From Nitrospinaceae bacterium (lineage in GTDB: Bacteria > Nitrospinota > Nitrospinia > Nitrospinales > JACRGP01), in the NCBI GenBank assembly GCA_029261555.1, contig JAJDBB010000039.1, positions 1 through 64,000 on the forward strand: a stretch of 64,000 nt of DNA, given 5' to 3'. The translations under genes and the position numbers were made by a program. The notes under the pieces are model-generated. The model was not told the origin of the DNA. It saw nothing but the letters and a program-made list of their open reading frames with translations, and ran no database searches. Below are positions 7,495 to 15,749 of the stretch, in pieces; position 1 is the stretch's first letter, and each line of letters begins with the position of its first letter.

Positions 7495-10002
7495 ATGCAG
7501 GAATACGATTTTAAAAAAATAGAAGCCCGCTGGCAGAAGTACTGGGAGGAGAACAAAACTTTCAAGGTCGAGGAAGAGTCCTCCCGCGAAAAATATTATC
7601 TGCTGGAAATGTTCCCCTACCCATCGGGGAAAATCCACATGGGCCACGTCCGAAATTACTCCATCGGCGACGCCTTGGCGCGCTTCAAAAAAATGAAAGG
7701 CTTCAACGTCCTGCATCCCATCGGCTGGGACGCCTTCGGTATGCCCGCGGAAAACGCCGCCATCCAGAACAAAACGCATCCGGCGGAATGGACCTTCAAC
7801 AACATCCGCGCCATGCGCGAACAGTTTAAAAAACTCGGCTTCAGTTACGACTGGGACCGCGAGATCGCCACCTGCCATCCCGGTTATTATCGCTGGAACC
7901 AATGGTGTTTCCTGAAGTTTTTCGAGAAAGGCCTGGTCTACCAAAAAAACGCGACCGTCAACTGGTGCGACCCCTGCAACACCGTGTTGGCCAACGAGCA
8001 GGTGGTGGACGGCGCCTGCTGGCGGTGCGATTCTCCCGTCGAACAAAAACAACAGCCCGGATGGTTCTTTAAAATCACCGACTACGCCGACCGCCTGCTA
8101 GAGGGTTGCCGGGAGCTTGCCGGCGGCTGGCCGGAGCAGGTGCTCGCCATGCAGACCAACTGGATCGGCAAAAGCCATGGGGCGGAAGTCGATTTCGCCG
8201 TCGAAGGCCGCGACGAAACCATCCGCGTGTTCACCACGCGCCCGGATACGCTCTTCGGCGCCACCTTCATGGTCTTAGCGCCGGAGCATCCGCTGACCCG
8301 TGCGCTCTCGCGCAACGCACCTCAAGAGAGCGCCGTCGACGCGTTCATCGAAAGCGTTCGCGGTCAGGATAAAATCAGCCGTACCAGCGAAGGCGGAGAA
8401 AAACACGGTGTTTTCACCGGCGCTCACGCCGTCAATCCCATGACAGGCAAACCTGTTCCCGTCTGGACCGCCAATTTTGTTTTGATGGATTACGGCACCG
8501 GGGCCATCATGTCCGTTCCCGCGCACGACCAGCGCGACTTGGATTTTGCCCGCAAATACCAACTGCCCGTCAAGGTCGTCATTCAACCGCCCAGCCGCGA
8601 GCTGGACGCGGACAGCATGACCGAAGCCTACAAGGACGACGGCGCGATGACGGGGTCTGGCCAATTCGACGGTTTGTTCGGCGAAGAGGGACGCGAAAAA
8701 GTTTGCGCCTGGCTGGAAGAGAAGGGGATTGGCAAAGCGACGGTGAACTACCGCCTGCGCGACTGGGGCGTTTCCAGGCAACGGTACTGGGGAACCCCGG
8801 TTCCGATCATTTTTTGCGACGCCTGCGGAACCGTTCCCGTTCCCGAAGACCAACTCCCGGTGGAGCTTCCGCTGGACGCGCAATTGGGCGCGAAAGGACA
8901 GTCGCCGTTAAAAACCATGTCCGCATTCGTCGACGTCGATTGTCCGAAATGCGGAAAATCCGCGCGCAGGGAAACCGATACGCTGGACACTTTTGTTTGT
9001 TCGTCGTGGTACTTTCATCGCTACACTTCGCCTCGTTACGAGGACGGACCGTTCAGCAAAGAGAACGCGCGTTACTGGACGCCGGTCGACCAATACATCG
9101 GCGGCGTCGAGCACGCCATCCTTCACCTCCTTTACTCGCGATTTTTCCACAAGGCGTTTCACGACCTGGGAATGATCGACGCCCCGGAACCCTTCGCCAA
9201 CCTGCTCACGCAGGGTATGGTGATTAAAGACGGCGCGAAGATGTCCAAGTCAAAGGGCAACGTTGTGGACCCGGACCGAATTATGGACCGCTACGGAGCG
9301 GATACGGCGCGCCTGTTCATCCTGTTCGCCGCCCCGCCGGTCAAGGATCTGGAGTGGAACGACAGCGGGGTCGAGGGTTGTTTCCGTTTTCTCAAGCGGA
9401 CATGGCGGATCGTGCATGAGCTCATGGGTCCGGCGCGAGGAGCGGCTGAGTCGCTGGACCCCGCCGCCGATCTGCCAAAAGCCTTTCGCGAATTGCGGAG
9501 GCAGACGCAGATCGTCATCAAGCGCGTGACGGAGGACGTTGAAACGCGCATGCAATTCAACACCGCCATCGCCGCCTGCATGGAATTCGTCAACCACCTT
9601 TACGATTTCAAGGAAGCGCAAGGAGAGTCGGGATTGGAAAACGCCGACGCCGCGCAACGCGCCGCCGTGAAGGAAGCGCTCGACTCGCTTGTCCTCTTGC
9701 TTTCCGTGTTCGCCCCGCACATTGCGGAGGAATTATGGGCGGCCTTAGGCGCCGAGAGGACCGTTGCCCAACAGGACTGGCCGCGTTTTCACGAAGAACT
9801 GATCCGTACCGAGGAAATATTGATCGTCGTTCAGGTCAATGGTAAAGTGAGACAGAAGATCGAAGTCGACGCGGAGATTGGCGAGGACGACTTGAAAGCC
9901 CGCGTCCAGGACGATCCAAAAATCCGCGAATGGATCGAGGGGAAAACGATTAGGAAGGTCGTGGTGGTGCCTAAAAAACTGGTCAACATCGTCGCCGTTT
10001 GA
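7495..10002 (+). CDS. leuS: Leucyl-tRNA synthetase
   Basis: Charges tRNA-Leu with leucine. This is a class I synthetase with the HIGH variant HMGH in MFPYPSGKIHMGH near residue 46 and GAKMSKSKGN (KMSKS loop) near residue 580. The CP1 editing domain lies between them, with TTRPDTLFGATF, a threonine-rich editing-site signature. A zinc-binding CP core is suggested by CDPCNTV and CWRCDSP. The C-terminal anticodon-binding helices and the short extra domain are present. At 835 aa it is near full length. It starts the leuS-lptE-holA order known from many Gram-negative bacteria. Confidence 0.98.
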   Translation: MQEYDFKKIEARWQKYWEENKTFKVEEESSREKYYLLEMFPYPSGKIHMGHVRNYSIGDALARFKKMKGFNVLHPIGWDAFGMPAENAAIQNKTHPAEWTFNNIRAMREQFKKLGFSYDWDREIATCHPGYYRWNQWCFLKFFEKGLVYQKNATVNWCDPCNTVLANEQVVDGACWRCDSPVEQKQQPGWFFKITDYADRLLEGCRELAGGWPEQVLAMQTNWIGKSHGAEVDFAVEGRDETIRVFTTRPDTLFGATFMVLAPEHPLTRALSRNAPQESAVDAFIESVRGQDKISRTSEGGEKHGVFTGAHAVNPMTGKPVPVWTANFVLMDYGTGAIMSVPAHDQRDLDFARKYQLPVKVVIQPPSRELDADSMTEAYKDDGAMTGSGQFDGLFGEEGREKVCAWLEEKGIGKATVNYRLRDWGVSRQRYWGTPVPIIFCDACGTVPVPEDQLPVELPLDAQLGAKGQSPLKTMSAFVDVDCPKCGKSARRETDTLDTFVCSSWYFHRYTSPRYEDGPFSKENARYWTPVDQYIGGVEHAILHLLYSRFFHKAFHDLGMIDAPEPFANLLTQGMVIKDGAKMSKSKGNVVDPDRIMDRYGADTARLFILFAAPPVKDLEWNDSGVEGCFRFLKRTWRIVHELMGPARGAAESLDPAADLPKAFRELRRQTQIVIKRVTEDVETRMQFNTAIAACMEFVNHLYDFKEAQGESGLENADAAQRAAVKEALDSLVLLLSVFAPHIAEELWAALGAERTVAQQDWPRFHEELIRTEEILIVVQVNGKVRQKIEVDAEIGEDDLKARVQDDPKIREWIEGKTIRKVVVVPKKLVNIVAV

Positions 10003-10030
10003 TTTTACTCGTCTCTTATACAAACAAATC

Positions 10031-10564
10031 ATGCCACTCATTCACGCAAAACGCGCCTCGCTGTACCTTGGGATATTGATCGCTCTGACAATTACCATTA
10101 CCGGATGCGGATACAGTCTGGTCGGCACAGGCAGCGCCCTCCCGCCGCACGTCAAGTCCATCGCCATCCCGTTGTTTACCAATTCGTCCAGCGAACCTCT
10201 GATCCACAGGGAGCTAACCGACGCGGTGCGTCAGGCTTTCATCAACGACAATCGTTTGAAAGTCGCGTCCAAAAAACGCGGATCCCTTTTGTTGACGGGC
10301 AATTTGAAAAGTTACGAGTTAAAACCCGTCGCCTTCACCGGCCGCGACGTGGCGCAGGAGTATTGGGTTCTGTTGGGCGTGGACGTTAAGGTTTACGATC
10401 AGGCGAAAAAGAAAATTTACCTGGAAGAAAATTATCAGACCAAATGGAACTATATCGCCCCGCAGGACGTGACGAACGCCGAGGAAGCCCGTCAGGAGGC
10501 GTTGCGAGAGGCGTATCGGGATTTCGCCAACCGGGTGTTGAGCCAGATAATCGATAACTTCTAA
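10031..10564 (+). CDS. lptE: LPS-assembly lipoprotein LptE
   Basis: LptE plugs the LptD barrel and assists lipopolysaccharide insertion at the outer membrane. The protein (177 aa) has a signal peptide ending in a lipobox ITGCGY, with the lipidated Cys at about residue 32, followed by YSLVGTGSALPPHVKSIAIPLF, typical of the LptE fold. It lies 28 nt after leuS and 12 nt before holA, the same order as in enterobacteria, which strengthens the call. It shows that the cell has a conventional LPS export system. Confidence 0.92.
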   Translation: MPLIHAKRASLYLGILIALTITITGCGYSLVGTGSALPPHVKSIAIPLFTNSSSEPLIHRELTDAVRQAFINDNRLKVASKKRGSLLLTGNLKSYELKPVAFTGRDVAQEYWVLLGVDVKVYDQAKKKIYLEENYQTKWNYIAPQDVTNAEEARQEALREAYRDFANRVLSQIIDNF

Positions 10565-10576
10565 TCGCGAGGCGGC

Positions 10577-11572
10577 GTGAAGATCGACGACTTTTTTCTC
10601 AAGCTGGATCAAAACCAAACCCTGCCGGTTTATTTTTTATACGGGGAAGAACGTTTTTTTCAAAAAGAAATCATCGATTCCCTGGCCCGCCTGTTCATCA
10701 CTGCGGACAACTGCGAATTCAATCTGGAGAAATTTGACGGTAAAGAAGGGCGCGTCCACGACTGGCTGGGCGCGGCGCTCACTCCTTCTTTCCTGGGCGG
10801 AACCAAGCTGGTCGTCGCCCGCAACCTGCACGAGACCTCGTTCTCCGATTCCGCAATCCAGGCGCTGGGGGATTATATCGCCGACCCGGCGCCGGATACC
10901 TGCCTGATCCTCACCGCCGATGCCGTCGACCGCAAAAGGAAATGGGTTAAAAAGTTAATCGGCTTGCCGGGGGCGGTGGACTGCGCCGCGCCTAAAGAAG
11001 CGGCTCTGGTTGTGTGGATCAAAAAGCGCGCGCAGTCCCAGGGGCAGACGATGGAGGCCAACGCCGCTCGCATGCTGGTCGACCGGGTGGGCGCCCGACC
11101 GGGGCTGTTGGCAAGCGAATTGGAAAAGCTTTCCGTTTATGTGGGAAAATCAAAACAGATCCGCGAGGTCGACGTTCAAAGCGTGGTGGGGGAAACGCGG
11201 CAGGAAAACATTTTCGATTTGGCCGAAGCTCTGAAAAAAAAGAACGCCCAATCCGCCGTTCAGGTTTTGCACAACCAACTGGATTGCGGCGAGGAGCCGC
11301 TAAAGGTGTTGGGAACGATCGCCTGGCAGTTTCGCGTGATCTGGGAGGTGAAATTTTTTCAGGACAGCGCGTGCCCGCCGGGCCAGATTGCCCAGCGCAT
11401 GGGAGCGAATCCATTTGTGGTCGACAAAGCTTTGAAGCACACCGGGAACTTTACGTCCCGGCAACTGCGCCATTGTTTTTCCAGCCTGGGAGAGGCCGAC
11501 CGGGAATTGAAAACTTCGGGGAAGAACCCGAGGACGGTCCTCGAGTCCCTACTGCTTAAATTATGCTCCTGA
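10577..11572 (+). CDS. holA: DNA polymerase III delta subunit
   Basis: Delta opens the beta sliding clamp within the clamp-loader complex. The ORF (331 aa) begins with GTG at 10577, close behind a GAGGCGG ribosome binding site. YFLYGEERFFQKEIIDSL at the N terminus, then LVVARNL and the long C-terminal collar region, match HolA. It lies 12 nt after lptE. Its 3' end overlaps the convergent rpsT stop by 12 bp, so the two messages are antisense to one another at their ends. Confidence 0.94.
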   Translation: MKIDDFFLKLDQNQTLPVYFLYGEERFFQKEIIDSLARLFITADNCEFNLEKFDGKEGRVHDWLGAALTPSFLGGTKLVVARNLHETSFSDSAIQALGDYIADPAPDTCLILTADAVDRKRKWVKKLIGLPGAVDCAAPKEAALVVWIKKRAQSQGQTMEANAARMLVDRVGARPGLLASELEKLSVYVGKSKQIREVDVQSVVGETRQENIFDLAEALKKKNAQSAVQVLHNQLDCGEEPLKVLGTIAWQFRVIWEVKFFQDSACPPGQIAQRMGANPFVVDKALKHTGNFTSRQLRHCFSSLGEADRELKTSGKNPRTVLESLLLKLCS

Positions 11573-11839
11573 GGAAGCGTTTAAACGATTCACTGCGCGG
11601 GCGAGATTGGAAATTTTGCGCGAGGCGGTGCGCTTGTGAACGACTCCTTTACTGCGGGTTTTTGAAATCGTTCGGATCGCCTGCTTCAAACTCGTTTCCG
11701 TGGTTTCCTTATTATTTTCTTCAGCGGCTTCCAACACTTTTTTAGTTTCGTTTTTCATCCGGCTACGCCAGAAGGTGTTTCTTTTAGCGCGCACGATGTT
11801 TTGACGCGCCCGTTTGATCGCCGATTTATGATTTGCCAA
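11561..11839 (-). CDS. rpsT: 30S ribosomal protein S20, TTG start
   Basis: S20 binds 16S rRNA early in 30S assembly. MANHKSAIKRARQN and the KTRSKGVVHKRTASRKISNLARAVN segment identify it; 92 aa is normal. The start is TTG at 11839, preceded on the minus strand by a strong AGGAGG six bases away. A weak start codon behind a strong site is also known for E. coli rpsT, where it takes part in autogenous control; whether that applies here is inference. It is convergent with and slightly overlaps holA. Confidence 0.97.
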   Translation of the reverse strand: MANHKSAIKRARQNIVRAKRNTFWRSRMKNETKKVLEAAEENNKETTETSLKQAIRTISKTRSKGVVHKRTASRKISNLARAVNRLNASSGA

Positions 11840-11971
11840 GCCAAACCTCCTGTTAAGAAAAATATCCAGACGCTCTTATCAAAACACCGCGTCCGTAAGT
11901 TTACCGATAAGATGAATTAATCTTTATACTAAAAGCTCCGGTATAATGCAAATTTATTGCGACGTCGACGG

Positions 11972-12970
11972 TCAGGAACGATACTTTTTCAATATGTCTT
12001 CAGTGGTGGTGTGCGAATCCACCGGCATCCGGGCTCCGAGATGGGTCACCACCTGCGCCGCGCAATAGGACCCCAGAATACCGCTCTCCTCCAGGTTGTG
12101 ACCGTTGATGATCCCGTGAAGCGCGCCCGCCGCATATAAATCTCCGGCTCCGGTGGCGTCGACCGCCTTGACGGCAAAGGTTTTTACTACCAGTTTTTCC
12201 TCGCCGGCTTTGCCAATCCAGGAACCGTCTTTTCCCCGCGTCATGAATACCGTATCCGCCAAATCCAAAAGTACGGCGAGGGCGTCGTCCAGATTTTCCG
12301 TCTCTGCCATGGCTCGCGCTTCCACCTCGTTGCAGAACAAGACGTCGACTTCGCTGCGAATAAATTCTGTCACGCTTTCTTTGAAGGCGTTGACGATGAA
12401 CGCGTCGCTCAGTGTGAACGAAACAAAAGCGTTTTCTTTTTTTGCGATCCGGCTCAACTGGAACGCCGCCTCACGGGTTTCGTCTCCCGTCCATAGATAA
12501 CCTTCGATGTAAACCGCCTTGGCGTTGCTGACGATGGTGGCGTCCACGTTTTCGGGATGCAGGGTGGAAGAGACGCCGAGATGTGTCAGCATGGTGCGTT
12601 CGGCGTCGGGCGTGATCAGTACCAGGCAGGTTCCCGTGCCGCTCTCTTCGGCGTCCGGACCGGGAAAGCCGACGTCGCATTTCGCCATGTCCTCGGTGTA
12701 CAGCCTGCCGAAGGCGTCGTTGGCGACGCGGCCAAGATAATAAGTTTTGGAGCCGAGCGCTCCGGCGCCGTGAATGGTATTGGCGGCTGATCCGCCGGAA
12801 GAATTTTTTGTGTCGCGATTCTGGAGAAGGTTGAGCAGACGTCCTTGCTCTTCCGGGGTACTCAACTGCATACCGCCCTTGGTCAGCGAATGTTCCTCAA
12901 TAAAGGAATCGTCCACCTGGACTTCGACGTCCACCAGCGCGTTGCCAATGCCTATCAAATCGTAGTTCAT
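11972..12970 (-). CDS. PfkB-family carbohydrate kinase, adenosine-kinase-like
   Basis: Ribokinase-fold sugar or nucleoside kinase. The PfkB signature GGSAANTIHGAGALG (near residue 55) and the C-terminal anion hole and catalytic DATGAGDLYAAGAL (near residue 260) are both intact. The start at 12970 (MNYDLIGIGNALVD) matches homologues; the track ORF adds 27 residues without family character. The product is 332 aa. MNYDLIGIGNALVDVEV resembles adenosine kinase-type members widespread in bacteria, but the substrate cannot be fixed. It stands alone between rpsT and a repeat-containing gap. Confidence 0.88.
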   Translation of the reverse strand: MNYDLIGIGNALVDVEVQVDDSFIEEHSLTKGGMQLSTPEEQGRLLNLLQNRDTKNSSGGSAANTIHGAGALGSKTYYLGRVANDAFGRLYTEDMAKCDVGFPGPDAEESGTGTCLVLITPDAERTMLTHLGVSSTLHPENVDATIVSNAKAVYIEGYLWTGDETREAAFQLSRIAKKENAFVSFTLSDAFIVNAFKESVTEFIRSEVDVLFCNEVEARAMAETENLDDALAVLLDLADTVFMTRGKDGSWIGKAGEEKLVVKTFAVKAVDATGAGDLYAAGALHGIINGHNLEESGILGSYCAAQVVTHLGARMPVDSHTTTEDILKKYRS

Positions 12971-13275
12971 AAGTATAAAAGTATGGAAACAGGTTTTTGA
13001 TTTTTCAGTCAGTGAGCCGGAAACATAACATAAATTGGAAACCCTTGCCAACCAGCCAGCGTCAGGACTACGCCGGAGGCTCCGGGAGGCTAAACCCCGA
13101 CCATTAAAATTTTTAGAGGAAGAATCACCCCACCGGCGAAGGCGCCGGGGCCAGATAGATTTAGCCTATATGGAGAGCTACAAGTTGTGGTGAGTTTGCA
13201 AATCCAATCCATTGCCTCCAGGCGCTTGCCTGGCGGTGGTTGTAATCCGCTTTGGAAATTTGTAAAATTTTAAGC
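12971..13275. other. Intergenic gap between divergent pfkB-type kinase and dacB genes
   Basis: About 300 bp separate two divergent genes, so both promoters should be here. Much of the right half is occupied by dispersed-repeat modules (13133-13237). A degenerate CCAGCG-type segment is visible around 13044. No convincing small ORF was seen. Confidence 0.6.
13133..13237. repeat. Composite dispersed repeat with two opposed hairpins
   Basis: The left hairpin is CCGGCG-AAGG-CGCCGG (13133-13148), the reverse orientation of the family stem. The right hairpin is CCAGGC-GCTT-GCCTGG (13218-13233), perfect, preceded by the typical TTGCCT. Between them lies GTGAGTTTGCAAATCC, like the GAGTTTG...CAAACTC module of the 22-kb array. 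It ends ~40 nt before the dacB start codon. Confidence 0.75.
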
Positions 13276-14748
13276 ATGAGCATTTCTCTCAGAATAGCCG
13301 GATGGGTTTTTGTTATAGCGATGGTTGCGGGTTCCGTTCCTGGAGCGGCTTCCGCCTTTTCCCAAAACGCCGTCGCTAAAAAATTTGCGGCAAAACTGGA
13401 GCCTCTGCTCAACAATGTTTGTCTCAAGGCGGGCAATTACGGCGTTGAGTTTTTTTCGCTCGACCACAACCGGATCTTGTTTGAAAAAAACTCCGCCCGA
13501 CTTCTGACCCCCGCGTCCAACATGAAACTGGCGACGACGGCCATGGTTCTCAAGGAACTGGGAACCAATTACCGGTTCCAGACCCGGCTGTACTCTTCGG
13601 GGAAACTGGTGGACGGGGTGTTGAAAGGCGATCTTTACATCAAGGGGTTTGGCGATCCCAAACTGGTGTCCGAGCAAATGTGGCTGTTGGCGAACGCCGC
13701 TTCCAATCTTCCTTTGCGCCGGGTGGAGGGCGACGTTGTGGCGGACGATTCGTTTTTTGATTCCGAGTCTAGGATCAAATCGTGGAACCGGGAGTTCGGA
13801 TCCGAGCCTTACAACGCGCCGCTGGGAGCCTTGTCGTTTAACTTCAACACGGTGACCGTCTACGCCTGGCCAGGCGCCCGGGCCGGAGAGAAACCCAAAG
13901 CGCGGATCGATCCGGGCACGGATTACATCCAGGTGACCAACGGCGCCACGACTTCCCGCTCGCGCAGGAAAAGTAAACTGGCGGTCGACCGCGTGGACCG
14001 CGACGGGTTTGACGAGATCACGCTTTCGGGCGTCGTGCCTTTGGACGATACCCGGAGCCGGTATTACCTGAATATCACGGAACCCGCGCGCTACACCGCA
14101 CAGGTCTTCAAGGAATATCTTTCCAAAAGCGGGATCGAAACGACCGGCAAGGTTCGCGCCGACCGCGTCCCGGAAGGCGCGGAGCTTTTGTTGACCCACG
14201 AGTCGGAAACGTTGTCGCAAATCGTTCGGGGGTTGAACAAGTACAGCAATAATTTTATGGCGGAGCAGGTTTTGAAAACGGCGGCGGCGGAAAAATTTGG
14301 ACCGCCGGGGACCACGGCCGGGGGTATTCAATTGATGCAAAACTACATGCGCGGCTTGGGATTTCTTCCCGGCGAATATAATTTTGCCGACGGATCGGGA
14401 CTCTCCAGGAAAAACCGGGCGTCGACGAGGCAGATCGTCGCCATCCTGGCTTCGATGTACAAAGACTGGAGCGTGTTCCCGGAATACGTTTCGGCGTTGG
14501 CCGAGATGGGCGGAGAAGGGAGTCTGAAGGAGCGGATGGCAGATTTGAAAGAGGCGAAAACGGTGCGCGCAAAAACCGGGACGCTCAACGGCGTCAGCGC
14601 GCTGTCGGGATATTTACAAACGAAAGACGGGGAGCGTCTGGCGTTTTCGATTTTGATGAACGATTTGCGATGTTCAAACGCCCGCGCTCAAAAACTCCAA
14701 GACAGAATTTTGCGGGAAGCGTTGTTGTTCCGCGCGGGAACAAAATAG
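13276..14748 (+). CDS. dacB: D-alanyl-D-alanine carboxypeptidase/endopeptidase (PBP4, S13 family)
   Basis: Periplasmic penicillin-binding protein that trims or cleaves peptidoglycan cross-links. From the ATG at 13276 there is a signal peptide (RIAGWVFVIAMVAGSVPGAASA). Three catalytic motifs follow: S81-N-M-K in PASNMKLATT, SNN (SxN) in KYSNNFMAEQ, and KTG in RAKTGTLNGVSALSG. At 490 aa it has normal PBP4 length, including the inserted domain between the first two motifs. The track ORF begins at an earlier TTG that would break the signal peptide. Confidence 0.95.
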   Translation: MSISLRIAGWVFVIAMVAGSVPGAASAFSQNAVAKKFAAKLEPLLNNVCLKAGNYGVEFFSLDHNRILFEKNSARLLTPASNMKLATTAMVLKELGTNYRFQTRLYSSGKLVDGVLKGDLYIKGFGDPKLVSEQMWLLANAASNLPLRRVEGDVVADDSFFDSESRIKSWNREFGSEPYNAPLGALSFNFNTVTVYAWPGARAGEKPKARIDPGTDYIQVTNGATTSRSRRKSKLAVDRVDRDGFDEITLSGVVPLDDTRSRYYLNITEPARYTAQVFKEYLSKSGIETTGKVRADRVPEGAELLLTHESETLSQIVRGLNKYSNNFMAEQVLKTAAAEKFGPPGTTAGGIQLMQNYMRGLGFLPGEYNFADGSGLSRKNRASTRQIVAILASMYKDWSVFPEYVSALAEMGGEGSLKERMADLKEAKTVRAKTGTLNGVSALSGYLQTKDGERLAFSILMNDLRCSNARAQKLQDRILREALLFRAGTK

Positions 14749-14787
14749 CGGCGGTTAAAGATAGAGTTATTTTTTTAACCGGCTCCG

Positions 14788-14807
14788 GCGCCTGGTCGGC
14801 CAGGCGC
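14788..14807. repeat. Dispersed-repeat hairpin between convergent genes
   Basis: Perfect GCGCCTGG-TCGG-CCAGGCGC stem-loop in the short gap between dacB and the convergent low-complexity gene. CCAGGCGCTTGACTGG immediately follows as a one-mismatch copy of the family hairpin. It may double as a bidirectional transcript end. Confidence 0.65.
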
Positions 14808-14822
14808 TTGACTGGTCAAGTA

Positions 14823-15659
14823 TTACCGGCCAAAGATCTTCATGTTTTCCTTGCGGTCGTCGTCCAGCATTTTCTTCCAATCCCGCTTCAAAACGGGCGC
14901 GTCCAGAAATTCCTGATAGAGCGTTTTCGCCAGCTCGGTGCGGTCCACGCCCTCCGGGGCTACCTGGATATCCAACTGAGCCAGCGCCATATCAAAATCC
15001 TTTTCCAAAAGCGCTCCGGCGTCCATATTCAGTTCCTTCAAAGACTGGCGCAATACCGCCGGGTCGATCCGGAAACGTCTGGCGACCTCGTTGATGTTGG
15101 CGGGCTTGTAATCGTTGTTCTGACCGATCCCCAAATGGTAGGCCGCAAACAATTGAAAAGGGTCGAGGCCAAGGGACGACCCGCTCTTGGTTTGGACGGT
15201 GGTTTGGACGGTGGTTTGGGTAGGGGGTTTGGCGTCGGGACCATTTTGCGGTGACGCTTCGCGCCTGGGTTGGCCGCCTGTCCGGTTGCGAGTGTTATTG
15301 GACGCGCCGTTCCGGTCTTGCCTGTTCCTGTCCTGCTGACTATTGCGCTGATTATTGCGCGACCGTTGCCCGTTTCCAGGACGTCCATTGCCGCTTGACT
15401 CGCCCGTGTTGCGAGTTCCATTCCCGTTCCCATTTCCGTTTCCGTTTCCGTTTCCGTTGCGCGATCGATTGACCGTCAGCGAAATGTGGGACGTCAGGGT
15501 TTGCGAGGAGTTTTCCATCCATAATCTCGACGCCTCGGCGCGGGAGACTCTGGAGTTCGAATTTCTGTTGTTATTGTTGGATGGGTTTTGGTCTCCGCGG
15601 TTATTGCTGGGATTTCGGCGAGCGGGGTTTCCCGATCGGCGTGGATTTGGTTTTTTCAA
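14823..15659 (-). CDS. Hypothetical protein with Asn/Gly/Arg-rich disordered N-terminal half
   Basis: Not recognised. The first ~150 of 278 residues are low complexity (Asn, Arg, Gly, Gln) and include an uninterrupted run of eight Gly/Asn dipeptides encoded by a GGAAAC hexamer repeat, and a TTVQTTVQT duplication from a 12-nt DNA repeat. The C-terminal ~115 residues look folded and helical (LDPFQLFAAYHLGIG..., INEVARRFRIDPAVLRQSL), with a possible helix-turn-helix-like segment. There is no signal peptide; the N terminus is very basic, so nucleic-acid binding is possible but unproven. Repeat-unit changes in the hexamer would keep the frame and alter tract length. Confidence 0.7.
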   Translation of the reverse strand: MKKPNPRRSGNPARRNPSNNRGDQNPSNNNNRNSNSRVSRAEASRLWMENSSQTLTSHISLTVNRSRNGNGNGNGNGNGNGTRNTGESSGNGRPGNGQRSRNNQRNSQQDRNRQDRNGASNNTRNRTGGQPRREASPQNGPDAKPPTQTTVQTTVQTKSGSSLGLDPFQLFAAYHLGIGQNNDYKPANINEVARRFRIDPAVLRQSLKELNMDAGALLEKDFDMALAQLDIQVAPEGVDRTELAKTLYQEFLDAPVLKRDWKKMLDDDRKENMKIFGR

Positions 15660-15749
15660 AACAAATTTCCTTAATTTAATGAGTCGTGACTAAAAATGGC
15701 AATTGAATATATTCGAAATTTGGAACCCGGCGACTGAAGGGAGAGATGT

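Noticed and set aside
13270-14340. 356-aa minus-strand ORF
   Set aside because: Antisense shadow of dacB with His/Arg-rich sequence and no family features.
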